From assembly GCA_032622095.1 (NCBI GenBank), contig CP136065.1, positions 41,639,503 through 41,703,502 of the forward strand: DNA of 64,000 nucleotides. Reading direction: 5' to 3'. Shown piece by piece: positions 43,464-55,684 of this stretch. Numbering within the stretch: the stretch's first letter is position 1; each line of letters starts with the position of its first letter. A program made the translations under genes and the position numbers. This DNA is from Siphonodentalium dalli (Eukaryota > Mollusca > Scaphopoda > Gadilida > Siphonodentaliidae). Below the pieces are notes generated by a model. The model worked only from the letters and a program-made list of their open reading frames with translations, was not told the origin of the DNA and ran no database searches.

Positions 43464-46400
43464 TGTCTGAAGAATGAGTTAGTGTATGTAAAGACAGAGC
43501 TTGCGCAACTCAAAGCGCAACTTCCTGCCAGTAACAGATCATTATACATGCAAACTGTAAGTATACAAGTATCATTTGTATTAGAAGATCATTTTAGCTC
43601 TGAGGGAGATCATGATCAATGAAACAAGTAACACGTAAAGATTTTCAAGATTTTTTGCCTTCTTTTTTATTTGTTAACTGCTATGTTTATGCCAGTTAAA
43701 ATTTTAAGTCACATCTCTGATTGGATTGTCACAAAATATCATATATGTAACATGATTGGGTTGTCCTCCAGATGGAAAACATCCTATTTGGGCGGTTGTC
43801 TACCAAGTTATATACCAACCAATATTACCCAAGGTTCTCACATTGCCTGTACGTTTTATGGCAAATATATTATTCTGATTTTCATAATCAATTTACAATT
43901 AAAACAAATTTCAATTATTGATAGAATAATGGTCATTACCAGCCACCAGAAGAAGCACCCGTACCTCAAGCAAAATCATCACTGCCTGCAAAATCTTCAC
44001 TTTCACAACACGAACAAGAAAATATGGAAAGTGAAAATAGACAGGTGAGCACAACAATCCATATTACAGTAAAATCTATTTTACTCAAATGTTAATTTCT
44101 AGAACTTTCCCCACCATTTTGTTAGCCACACAGTATTAACCCTTTACCCAACAAAACGGCCAAAACCGGCCAAATAAAGCTTCAACAGCCTAAAATATCT
44201 TCGGTCTGTCTCAATAGAACCATACAAATATGGATATCATTGGAACCGGCTCCTTGACCACATTGTAATAGTTACAGTTATGCCCTGTGCCAATACATTC
44301 TCTTATATATGCGAGTCGACCATAGGTCGCCTCGCATATATAAGAGAATGCATTGGCATTTTTTCTTACATTCTTTAACAATTTTATAATTTTTAATGTG
44401 TTAAGCCAATGCATTCTCTTATATATGCGAGGCGACCTATGGTCGACTCGCATATATAAGAGAATGCATTGGCACAGGGCCCTTCTGTTGGGTAAAGGGT
44501 TAACAGGTAAATCTCTATTATTAAGTGACCTAAGTGTATGATTTGGGTTCACTCACATTGAAATAGAGCCTCGATGCACTTGGCTATAATTTCATGCAGT
44601 CATAGAAATTATACTGTAACATACACACAGACCATGATACTTTAAATTATACTGTAACATACACACAGACCATGATACTTTAACATGTATAACATTTATA
44701 AATTTGTTAAATTATGGGTAGATCGAACTTGACAGTCCATTTATGATGAAATTGATTTGGTCTTAATTCTTTGCAGGAGGTATCTACAAATGATGAAGTA
44801 TTGGTAAGGGAGGAAGCCACAATTGATGGTGTGGTACTGGGACGAGAGAATGAGTGGCAGTACTCAACAACGTTTAGTACCTTTAGCAAGTAGATTCAAT
44901 ATAATTTTTATTGATATCACTGGGTGGCAGTTGTGTACTGTTATAGACTATACAGTGAAACATGAATATACTATACTGTCAAACTCTCCTTAACCCTTTG
45001 GCGAGCAGAACGACATATATGTCGCTGTATGGTTCGCGAGTGAAACATCATATATGTCATTTCAGGAAGTGACATTTTTATGTAGACATACATGTAACTT
45101 CAATTCATCATCTGATTATAAATGAATTGTATAGGAGATATTTTAACTTACTCATGGACGGATGCCATACTCTTTGTTATGAAAACATGACTAAAATCAT
45201 TCAGAATGGTCCATAGACTACATTTATATCTTCAGGTTGATGGAGAACCCAAAGAAACTTTGGGAGGTAAGGAAGTTTTCCTTACCTCCGGACAAATGGA
45301 GGCCATCAACAAACTGAGCGCAGCCTCTTTGAAGCCAAAGAGAATCCTGGATATACTATTTAAAGCAAGTCACCTGGCTGGATGCTGTGCTTATGGTGGG
45401 TCCCATTCCACTAATGAACCTCTCGATGGCAAGGTAGTGGATGCTATCCAAGGTAAGAACAGAGAAAGATAAGACATTTTATTTTTAAATCAAGGGCCCA
45501 AGGGTTAGTAGCAATCAAGTAGATGAAACTCTCAACTTAAATACAATGATTGTCATGATCATCAATAATAATATAAACATAAATCTTTTATTACATAAGG
45601 AATATCATACAAGAGTGAATACTGAAGTTAATTGTCAGGGAAGGTGCTATAATTTAGTTGCAAGGAAGCTCCAATCAACAACATGAAAGTGTCAATGACA
45701 CTGTAGCTCAACTTGGAAAGGGAATAATTTAATATATTACAGTCAATGGAGCGATTAGGAATGTGGAAAGTTGAATGTCTAATACTAGTTTATAGACATG
45801 AAGAGAAAAGTAAAATCCAAGATGGCTGCTGGCGGCCATGTTTTCAGCCGAATGACCCAAAATGAGTCGTTCCCATCTACATGTCATTGTTAACATCAAT
45901 GACAAATTTTATGACGATCAGACTAAAGGTACGACCTGTGGCCCGTGCTAATGGATTAAATTTTGAAATCCAAGATGGCCACTGGCGGCCATGTTTTTTG
46001 TCCGAATGACCCCGAAATCAGACTAAAGGTACGACCTGTAGCCCGTGCTAAAGGATTTAGTCATACAAAGAGTAAAATCCAAGTTGGCTGCTGGCGGCCA
46101 TGTTTTTTGGCCAAATGACCCCAAAATGACTCGTTCCCATCTACATGTCATTATTAACATTCATGACAAATTTATGATGATCAGACTAAAGGTACAACCT
46201 GTAGCCCGTGCTAAAGGATTTAGTCATACAAAGAGTAAAATCCAAGATGGCTGCTGGCGACCATGTTTTTTGGCCGATTGACCCCAAAATTACTCGTTCC
46301 CATCTACATGTCATTGTTAAGAACCATGACAAATTTAATGATGATCAGACTAAAGGTACGACCTGTAGCCCGTGCTAAAGACAGGGTTCGTACACCTCCT

Positions 46401-49400
46401 GAAATTCCTTGAAACTCCTTGAATTTGGTAATAACCTTTCAAGGGCCCTGGAAAACTCCTTAAATATATAAAGGTATATGAATCTCCTGGAAAACTCCTT
46501 AAATTTTAGTATTATTGGTTCATGATGCCCTTTTAATGTTAATAATATTTATTTAGAATCTTCCGTAGTCGCCAATCTAGCGACAAATTATGTCTACCAC
46601 ATACAGAGCATTTATAATGAAACAGACTATAGTTGGGGTATGTAGTAACACTGGAAATCCCCAATCTATTATTGTATATTTTTACCAGGAAGAAGTTAAA
46701 TTATGGGATATCTTTTGTGTTTTACACACGTGCGTGAAGCGTGAAAATTGTGTCAAATTCTTTTGTCAATAACAATGCCCGGTGGGAAGTGTATTTTTAA
46801 TCCGGATTGGCTAACAAAGGATCAATACAAACTATGGGTTCAGCGTCATGGTTCAGATAAACATCGTGCGTATTGTGTCCTTTGCAAAAGTTCGTTTGAT
46901 GTAGCGAATATGGGTGAATCGGCGTTGGTCAGCCACACCAAATCAAAAAAGCACAGGACAGCCAGTGGCGGACAGACTTCATCGCAGACGCTTGCCAACT
47001 TTAATTATCAAATGCCAGCATCTTCAGCAAATAACAGTACCACTCCTTCTACAAGCAATGCTAGTATGACAAATCAAAATGTACCCACGCAGCAGTCGCA
47101 ATTGCCTATTTCCGCGGCAGCAGCTAAAACCGATACACTGACGGCAGAGATACTGTGGTGTATGAAAATGATTGATGACAATTACTCGTACCGGTCATCT
47201 GAAAAGACAAACAAGTTATTCCAAAAAATGTTTCCAGATAGTCAGGTGGCTAAAACATTTGCATGTGGAGAATCCAAGAGTAAATATTTAACCTGTTTTG
47301 GCATTGCACCTTATTTGTCAGGCTTACTGAAGGATGTTATAAATAAGGAGTCTGTGTTCGTGTTGTTATTTGACGAAAGCCTAAACAAGAAACTACAGGA
47401 AAAACAATTGGATGTCCATGTAAGATACTGGAGGGGTGACCAAGTGGTGACACGTTCAATTGGCACTGAATTTATGGGTCATGCAACTGCTCAAGATTTA
47501 TTTGACAAATTTAATTCGTGCATTAAAGACTTGCAATTAAAAAATTTAATTCAGATATCAATGGACGGGCCTAATGTCAATTGGCGGTTCTTTAAAATGA
47601 TGCAGGATGAACTGAAAACGTGACGGTAACTCTGAGCTAATCGACATTGGCAGTTGTGGCTTGCATGTAATTCATGGTGCATTTTTGGGAGGTGCAGTTG
47701 CGACTGGGTGGAGTGTTGACAGTATTCTATCCAGCATGTACTACCTATTCAAGGACACTCCAGCCAGAAGAGAGGACTTCACCAAAATAACTGGCAGCAG
47801 CATATTCCCCCTGAAGTATTGTAAGCACCGCTGGGTAGAAAATCTGCCAGTTATTGACAGGGCTCTTAAGATGTGGCCATCTATTAAAAAATATGTTGAT
47901 GCAGTAACGACTAGAAAGGTTCCGGACCCAAAAACAAAATCGATGGAGGTCATCGCAGCTGCAGTGAAAGATGATCTATTTTTGGCAAAGGCATATTTTT
48001 ATCAGTCAGTTGTCAAGGAAGTACACCCTTTCTTAGTTAGATATCAGACTGATAAACCTATGGTGCCCTTCTTACGTAAAGACATCGAGAAATTACTGCG
48101 GGACGTTCTTGCAAGGTTTGTAAAAGATGCAACATTAAGTGATGCTACTGACGTGAAAAAACTGGTATCAATTGATGTGACTGACAAAACAACATGGAAA
48201 GATTATTCAAAGATTAACGTGGGTTATTGTGCCGAGCAACAGCTAGGGAAGCTAATGTCAAACAAGAGGGTGAGTGATAAAGGACGGTTGGAGTTCAGGA
48301 TAGATTGCCGTAACTTCTTGATAAAACTTGTTGCCAAAATAGTGGAAAAATCACCACTGAAGTATTCAATTGTTCAAAATATGGCTTGTTTAGATCCAAC
48401 TAATTACGGAAAGAAAGAGAAATGCACACAATACATGAAGAGAATTCTTTTCCATCTGTGTGAATACAATTATGTAGTGGAAGCTGATTGTGATGATATC
48501 ATAAAACAAATGCGTGACTTTATTTCTGAGGCATTACTTGACGAAAGATTCAAGAAATTTAATTACATCACTGACAGGATAGATGACTTATTGTATTCAA
48601 AATTGGCAGGAGATCCCCAATACGGCAAGTTGTGGAAGATTGTAAAAGCCATGCTTGTCTTATCACATGGACAGGCAGCTGTTGAGAGGGGTTTTTCGAC
48701 AAATAAACAACTTGAAGTGGAGAATTTGAAAAAGGAATCATTGGTGTCTCAGCGTGTTATCAAGGACTATTTGATTGAAATTGAGGGACTTGATAATGTG
48801 ATTATTACAAAACCGCTATTGGTATCTGCCACCAGTGCCAGACTGAAATACCATGCATACTTGGACAGTCAGAGAAGAGCAAAGGAAATCACAGCCCAAT
48901 CTCTGAAACGTAAGGCCACAATCGATGAAATTGACTGTATCAAAAAGAAAAGAAGGAGACTGGAGGAGGATATTAAACTGTTGAAGCAGTCAGCTGATGA
49001 TTTTGCAGATAAGGCAGAAACAAGTAGGAAACTAGACTTCATAGTAAAATCAAACAGCCTTAGGAAAACTGCCTAGGAGAAAAAAGAGTTGCTTGCAGCA
49101 GCCACCAAGCAGCTTGATGACAAATTAAACAAACTCAAAAATAACTAAACCAGATTTACTAGACAGTGAGGCGTGTAAATAGTGTATTATCACAGTATAT
49201 ATGTTCTTATATTACAAAACTGACTTTGGATTTATGCACATAGATGTTCGTTATTAGATGTTTGGTGCAGCTGTTAAAATGTATAATGGTAAGATATTTC
49301 CATTCACATAATATAATGGTAGACATAGTAAGGTATGGTTATAGTATAACATACAAGATTGCAAAGTTGTCTCTTTTTGACTATTATATAAGGGCCCAGA

Positions 49401-52400
49401 GGTCTAACTGCAACAACTAGAACAGGCTGTGTTATTACCCTTTCGGTTTAGTGTAACATTACACCTAAAAACATTGTAAGTGACAACAAAAATATATGGT
49501 ACCTTAGTATTAGTATTGACTCCTTGAATTTTCCTCATAACTCCTGGAAAACTCCTGGAAAATTCCTTGAATTTAGCTTTGTCTCAGGTGTGGGAACCCT
49601 GTAAAGAATTTAGTCATACAAAGAGTAAAATCCAAGATGGCTGCTGGCGGCCATGTTTTTGGCCAAATGACACCCAAAATTACTCGTTCCCATCTACATG
49701 TCAATATTAACATCCATGACAAATTTCATGATGATCAGACGAACAGTACGACCTGTGGCCCGTGCTAATTGATTAAATTTTGAAATCCAAGATGGCTGCT
49801 ATTTTTATGATGATCAGACTAAAGGTACGACCTGTAGCCCGTGCTAAAGGATTTAGTCATACAAAGAGTAAAATCCAAGATGGCTGCTGGCGGCCATGTT
49901 TTTTGGACGAATGACCCCAAAATGACTCGTTCCCATCTGCATGTCATTATTAACATTCATGACAAATTTTATGATGATCAGACTAAAGATACAACCTGTA
50001 GCCCGTGCTAAAGGATTTAGTCATACAAAGAGTAAAATCCAAGACGGCTGCTGGCGGCCATGTTTTTCGGCCAAATGACCCCAAAAGTACTCGTTCCCAT
50101 CTACAAGGTCAATATTATCATCCATGACAAATTTCATGATGATCAGACAAACAGTACGACCTGTGGCCCGTGCTAATGGATTAAATATTTAAATCCAAGA
50201 TGGCCGCTGGCGGCCATGTTTTTTGTCCGAATGACCCCAAAATGACTCGTTCCCATCTACATTCCAATATCAAATTTTATGATGATCAGACTAAAGGTAC
50301 GACCTGTAGCCCATGCTAAAGGATTTAGTCATACAAAGAGTAAAATCCAAGATGGCTGCTGGCGGCCATGTTTTTTGGACGAATGACCCCGAAATGACTC
50401 GTTCCCATCTACATGTGATTATTAACATTATTGACAAATTTTATGATGATCAGACTAAAAGTAGGACCTGTAGCCCGTGCTAAAGGATTTAGTCATGCAA
50501 AGAGTAAAATCCAAGACGGCTGCTGGCGGCCATGTTTTTTGGCCGAATGACCCCAAAATGACTCGTTCCCATCTACATGTCATTGTTAACATCCATGACA
50601 AATTTTATGATGATCAGACTAAAGGTACGACCTGTAGCCCGTGCTAAAGGATTTAGTCATACAAAGAGTAAAATCCAAGATGGCTGCTGGCGGCCATGTT
50701 TTTGAGCCGAATGACCCCAAAATGACTCGTTCCCATCTACATGTCAATATTAACATCCATGACAAATTTCATGATGATCAGACAAACAGTACGACCTGTG
50801 GCCCATGCTAATGAATTAAATTTTGAAATCCATGATGGCCGCTGGCGGCCATGTTTTTTGTCCGAATGACCCCAAAATGACTCGTTCCCATCTACATTCC
50901 AATATCAACAGCCATGACAAATTTTATGATGATCAGACTAAAGGTACGACCTGTAGCCCATGCTAAAGGATTTAGTCATACAAAGAGTAAAATCCAAGAT
51001 GGCTGCTGGCGGCCATGTTTTTTGGACGAATGACCCCGAAATGACTCGTTCCCATCTACATGTGATTATTAACATTATTGACAAATTTTATGATGATCAG
51101 ACTAAAAGTAGGACCTGTAGCCCGTGCTAAAGGATTTAGTCATGCAAAGAGTAAAATCCAAGACGGCTGCTGGCGGCCATGTTTTTTGGCCGAATGACCC
51201 CAAAATGACTCGTTCCAATCTACATGTCATTGTTAACATCCATGACAAATTTTATGATGATCAGACTAAAGGTACGACCTGTAGCCCGTGCTAAAGAATT
51301 TAGTCATACAAAGAGTAAAATCCAAGATGGCTGCTGGCGGCCATGTTTTTGGGCCGAATGACCCCAAAATAACTCGTTCCCATCTACATGTCAATATTAA
51401 CATCCATGACAAATTTCATGATGATCAGACGAACAGAGCGACCTGTGGCCCGTGCTAATGGATTGAATTTTGAAAACAAAGATGGCCACTGGCGGCCATG
51501 TTTTTTGTCCGAATGACCCCAAAATGACTCGTTGCCATCTACATTCCAATTTCAACAGCCATGACAAATTTCATGATTATCAGACTAAAGGTACGACCTA
51601 TAGCCCGTGCTAAAGGATTTAGTCATACAAAGAGTAAAATCCAAGATGGCTGCTGGCGGCCATGTTTTTGGGCCGAATGACCCCAAAATAACTCGTTCCC
51701 ATCTACATGTCAATATTAACATCCATGACAAATTTCATGATGATCAGACGAACAGAGCGACCTGTGGCCCGTGCTAATGGATTGAATTTTGAAAACAAAG
51801 ATGGCCACTGGCGGCCATGTTTTTTGTCCGAATGACCCCAAAATGACTCGTTGCCATCTACATTCCAATTTCAACAGCCATGACAAATTTCATGATTATC
51901 AGACTAAAGGTACGACCTATAGCCCGTGCTAAAGGATTTAGTCATACAAAGAGTAAAATCCAAGATGGCTGCTGGCGGCCATGTTTTTTGCCCGAATAAC
52001 CCAAAAATGACTCATTCCCATCTACATGTCATTGTTAACATCCATGACAAATTTTATGATGATCTGACTAAAGGTACGACCTGTAGCCCGTGCTAAAGGA
52101 TTTAGTCATGCAAAGAGTAAAATCGAAGATGGCTGCTGGCGGCCATGTTTTTTGGCCGAATGACCCCAAAATTACTCGTTCCCATCTACATGTCAATATT
52201 AACATCCATGACAAATTTCATGACGATCAGACGAACAGTACGGCCTGTAGCCCGTGCTAATGGATTGAATTTTGAAATCTAAGATGGCCGCTGGTGGCCA
52301 TGTTTTTTTTCCGAATGACCCCAAAATGAATCATTCCGGTACAAATGTTGATGTCAACAGCTATGACAAATTTCATAATGATCCGATCAAAGGTACGACC

Positions 52401-52892
52401 TGTAGCCTCTATTGTTGACGCCTTACGTACACACGCGCACACGGACGACGGACGACAAAGCCATGGCAATAGCTCAAACTTTACAAAGTAAAGTTGAGCT
52501 AATAATTAAGTACTCATGTTTCATTCCCACTTGAATAGAGAATTTTGTGACTCAGATAGTGTACTGAAGTTGGCATAGTCTAGAGGGAAACTAGCCTTTA
52601 ATACCCAGGTATCTCATTTGGTATAATGCACTACTTTGTTAAGCCAAATCAACGAACAGTTAACATTTGTGATTAGAATTAATTTTCCAAACATGTTTTA
52701 TTTAATTTGTTGAACTTGCTTGAAAAGCAGACTTCTAATTATTGTATTACAGCCTACATGAAGACCATCAGAGGACCGAATGGGACACCAGCCATAAGCC
52801 GAGCCATGGTGACTGAAGCCATAAACTCCAAATGTTCAACGAGCAGACGCGTGGAAAAGGATAAAAAAAATAAGATATTTATGATTGAATAA
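43464..52892 (+). CDS. Alpha 3: BEN-domain protein gene, five exons, giant last intron
   Basis: The exons are 43,464-43,556, 43,925-44,044, 44,777-~44,872, 45,236-45,452 and 52,753-52,892. Sequences match copies 1 and 2: a coiled coil, a Pro/Ser linker, an acidic exon (EVSTNDEVLVREEAT) and the BEN domain (QMEAINKLSAASLKPKRIL; AISRAMVTEAINSKC). One G is lost at the exon 3 donor (acaacgttta instead of acaacggttta), which either shifts the frame or kills the site. The last intron carries a 6.8-kb Helentron-like element with a hAT inside, splitting the BEN domain across 7.3 kb. It may therefore be poorly spliced. Confidence 0.55.
44136..44505 (+). mobile_element. piggyBac-type MITE, double hairpin, copy 7
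   Basis: It has TTAA flanks at 44,136-44,139 and 44,502-44,505 and a slightly short central spacer. The exact empty site 'agtattaacagg' is at 20,391 in alpha 2. Confidence 0.92.
44608..44682. repeat. 38-bp minisatellite, two units
   Basis: It has the same unit as at 21,293, with starts at 44,608 and 44,646. The copy number is lower than in alpha 2 (six). Confidence 0.85.
45770..46375 (+). repeat. ~160-bp tandem repeat core, left part
   Basis: About four units with 'aaatccaagatggctgctgg', 'gactcgttcccatctacatg', 'gacaaattttatgatgatca' and 'cgacctgtagcccgtgct' in order. It is interrupted at 46,382 by the hAT element and resumes at 49,602. Confidence 0.9.
46382..49601 (+). mobile_element. hAT-like DNA transposon, 3.2 kb, nearly complete
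   Basis: The ends are cagggttcgtacacct on the left and aggtgtgggaaccctg on the right (14 of 16 positions complementary). They are flanked by taaaga (46,376-46,381 and 49,602-49,607), a 6-bp duplication inside a satellite unit. Near both ends are direct copies of 'ctcctggaaaactcct'. Almost the whole interior is one transposase gene. This is the most intact transposon in the window. Confidence 0.85.
46775..49148 (+). pseudogene. hAT-like transposase, one frameshift and one late stop
   Basis: It starts MPGGKCIFNPDWLTKDQYKL, followed by a BED-like finger (AYCVLCKSSF...HTKSKKH). It continues LLFDESLNKKLQEKQLDVHV, then ISMDGPNVNWRF with its Asp, a frameshift, IGSCGLHVIHGAF, DTPARREDFTKITGSSIFPL and HRWVENLP. 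It ends with VERGFSTNKQLEVENLKKES (dimerisation motif) and a basic coiled coil. The frame is lost at one A in 'ctgaaaacgtgac' near 47,615-47,618 and regained in the next frame. A TAG at 49,073-49,075 cuts ~24 codons from the coiled-coil end. The best start is ATG 46,775; earlier non-ATG codons are not used. The order matches a widespread fish/invertebrate hAT family. Only two small lesions suggest recent activity. Confidence 0.8.
49602..52430 (+). repeat. ~160-bp tandem repeat core, right part (about 17 units)
   Basis: The 'tccaagatgg' anchor recurs at spacings of 152-164 bp. Two unit types alternate: 'gtaaaatccaagatggctgctgg' and 'ttgaaatccaagatggccgctgg' (cited in part), giving a ~320-bp dimer. 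Longer exact repeats exist: ~647 bp apart (50,346 and 50,993) and 319 bp apart (51,351 and 51,670), as expected from unequal exchange. Confidence 0.92.
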
Positions 52893-53878
52893 TTTAAGTC
52901 TATTGAAATTTATTAGAACATTCCATGAATCTCTACTCTAGCTACACCCGTAGAGATCATATTCCACTAGCAGAAAAACCTGGGAACTTTTTGATGTTGT
53001 GACAGGAAGCACATAAAATTGAAAAAAAAAACAGCATATGTAATCTGTTTCTCAGTTATTGCCGGTTCCCTAATAATGCATAATTGTAGATGAAGGTCTT
53101 TACTGAAAATTGCGCTATTTAAATGACTTTAAATTGTGAGTGATTTTGCTTTGCTTACAATTATGGAATTTCTAATGGGTAATTAATTTAATGTTTATTG
53201 TTATATCAGCTCACAAAAGTAAAAATAAAGCACGCAATTGCAAGCTGAGACTACCCCTAAATGTGAAGTAGATTATTGAGAAACAAGACCTAATGTGTTT
53301 ACAAAGAAATTCATCCCCTGCCTTGTTTGATCAATGTTATAAAAGTTCCCTGTTACAACAGGTGAGAACATTTTGTGAAGTAGTGTTTGGGGGGGGGGGG
53401 GGTAGCCCCGGGATGGTCGATCAGACTGATAGGTCTATTCCTTCACCCTGTGATAACATAAAAAAGTTACCAGGTTTTGTATTGTTGGAACATGATCTCT
53501 GCAGGCGTAAGCCAGAGTAGATTCATGGCATGATCTACACATGTATATACTTCAGTATTAAATGTTGCTTTATTGAAAACTGTGTTGACTACAATCAATT
53601 CCAGTAGTGTTTAGGCGGTATTTGGCTGTGACTGTGATCTACCTATTTTTTTTTGGTGAAATGTACTATTGTGATTCACAGAATGTGATCCAAAGAACAG
53701 ACTATGTGGAGCTATATGTGCTTCATTAATTGTACAATATGTGTGTGATCAATTTCTGTTTGCAGGAATGATTCCACTATCATTGTGAACAAATTGTAAT
53801 ATCATGCTTTCAACAGCGGTACCAAAGGCTGAATATTAAGCTAATGTGCTATATTATTACAAATTAATATATATATTA
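52893..53878 (+). other. 3' flank of BEN gene 3
   Basis: It is collinear with 10,916-12,390 of alpha 1 but without the hAT-like insertion. It holds a poly-G run of about 13-14 near 53,389-53,402. Alpha homology ends at ~53,870, where a hAT relic starts abruptly. In unit A (alpha 2) most of this flank is replaced by the P-type fragment. Confidence 0.5.
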
Positions 53879-54196
53879 AAAATTAATCGCACTGGAATCG
53901 CTAAATGTGCATGGTGCAACAAGGAAATAAACTATTCCAACGACGGGAAAAAGGCACTCAAACAACATTCAAAAGCAGTTTCACACGTTCGTCAGAGAAA
54001 CAACATTAGCTCAAACCAGTCATTGTCAGCAACATTCTATAATCTCAAAATTATTCTGGATGATGGATCTCACAGTGATAACAAATCTCCCACTCCTAGT
54101 ACTTCTAGTAATAATGAAATATGTTCCATGAACAGCCCGGTGTGTCCTTGTCTCTTGTCAGCAGCCATGTGCATTTGTCTGGAGTTAGACCGCTAG
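53879..54196 (+). pseudogene. hAT transposase relic, zinc-finger part (unit B)
   Basis: It encodes GIAKCAWCNKEINYSNDGKK, ALKQHSKAVSHVRQR and the Ser-rich tail as at 24,000-24,318, but the upstream WAWLQEKD part and the element's left end are absent. It is a truncated relic. Confidence 0.7.
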
Positions 54197-54197
54197 A

Positions 54198-54489
54198 TGT
54201 TAGAATTTATGCAATTTTTCAGGTAAACATATCTGAATGGTCTCATATCGGAAATATATAGAACCATGGTTTGTGAATATATAGGATATATTATGCCAGA
54301 GGTGCAAATGGAATTATGCAAAAACATGTATTTGGTGGACTGTGGACACCCCTCCCCGAACAGATGGGCCGGTATTATATTAATTTCCCGTGCCGTTTTT
54401 TTGACCCAGTCCGCCTCTGGGTACTTACATGCATACTGGATTACACGCATTCGTCTCTGTCCATCTGTCCACTTTTATTCTCATAAAGA
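54198..54489. other. Segment present only in copy B (~292 bp)
   Basis: Copy A joins 'gaccgctaga' directly to 'tacggaaaag'; copy B has ~292 bp between, bounded by the shared bases 'aga'. It has no terminal repeats, so a deletion in copy A by short homology is as likely as an insertion here. Confidence 0.6.
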
Positions 54490-55020
54490 TACGGAAAAGA
54501 TATCCACGGTTTCGACCATGTATAATCCGTCAAGGGGGCAAATGCCACATGACAGTGGACATATACATGTAGCTCTTGTTTGGTTGTAGGAGAGAACTGA
54601 TAATTCACATCTGGAGCATTTGGTTTTGTGCACAATATGGAGAAGGATGCAGAAATCAATTATATGTCACAATGTGGATCATGATGTATGACCAATATTC
54701 AAAATTAATAAATATTTTGTGCTTTGCTTCATTAATTTATAGATGTAAAGCTTAAATTAAATATTTTTTCTCACCAACAGATGGTCTGAAGGTCTACTTC
54801 TGAAGCCGTGGTTTCAAGGAGAATCTTGTTGAAAAGGGCAAAGAAGATGTCCATAAAATCAAAATGAAGTTGTTGGAGAGAAGGAAAAGGGTGACTACAA
54901 TGTACAATATAAATATTATGATCTGACAGAGATTGCTATGGATAATGATTATTAATGATTATTCAAAATGTATATAATCGCATTGATAACTGCCTCGCTA
55001 AATTGAACATTTATAATTAA

Positions 55021-55684
55021 GTGCAGACGCTACGATTAAAATCGTAAGTGGGGAAAATCGCAGGTGGAGAAAAGTGACTTGCCCGCAGACGCTATGGTGC
55101 TGCGATATTTGCAGCTATGATTTTATCCACGTGATCAATCACATGATAGCAAAATATTATACCACATTCTCCGAATTATGCAACTAAATACATGTACATG
55201 ACATGTATCTCAATTTTCTAAACTAACAAGTTGATTTTGAAAGTTCAAGTGAAATTGAATATTTTTTATTTTGACATAATTGTTGTACCTGTCAACTCAT
55301 AAGGCTCAGCTGCCCCAATTGAATTTCAACAATTGCGGCAGCCCTCTACTCCTTGCCTGATATGTGGTATAGGCCTGCACTCCCTGTCATGCGACATCTC
55401 CACCAATGTGGCCTCGTTTTTGTAAGTGCAAGAAGTTTGTAAACTTTGCGCCATTTTTGAATGTTTTCTTTTCGTGGTATTTACAACATCACCAGTGCGA
55501 CAGTGGTCATGTGACAGCTATGATCACGCGTGTTGGCAAGGTTGTGCCACGATTTTCCTGTCAAAATCAAACAGTGCTTGATCGCTACGATTTGGCTACG
55601 ATATTGTTGTGGGCATGCGCATTGGATGCTTCCTCCTACGATTTTCCCCATTTACGATTTTAATCGCAGCGTGTGCGGTGGCAC
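55021..55684. mobile_element. PIF/Harbinger-like MITE (unit B)
   Basis: It is the duplicate of 24,847-25,510, with TAA at 55,018-55,020 and 55,685-55,687 and the same cgattaaaatcgtaagtg ends. Confidence 0.55.

Larger units (their letters stand above)
45684..52502 (+). mobile_element. Helentron/HINE-like element with ~160-bp tandem repeat core
   Basis: Alpha 1 and alpha 2 read 'caacaacataattaag' here; alpha 3 has 6.8 kb inserted at that point, so both ends are known. The left end has a short palindrome (agtgtcaatgacact) and gtagctcaactt. Then come ~160-bp tandem units, a microsatellite-like patch (acacgcgcacacggacgacg) and a 3' hairpin agctcaaactttac/gtaaagttgagct ending ctaa before T. The lack of a clear target duplication, the 3' hairpin with CTRR-like end, and the tandem core fit Helitron/Helentron-associated elements (HINE type). 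No helicase is encoded. The exact end bases are ambiguous by one or two. Confidence 0.7.

Noticed and set aside
46590-46772. A short frame upstream of the hAT transposase
   Set aside because: It lies in the element's 5' untranslated part and shares nothing with transposases; the zinc-finger frame starting at 46,775 explains the gene.
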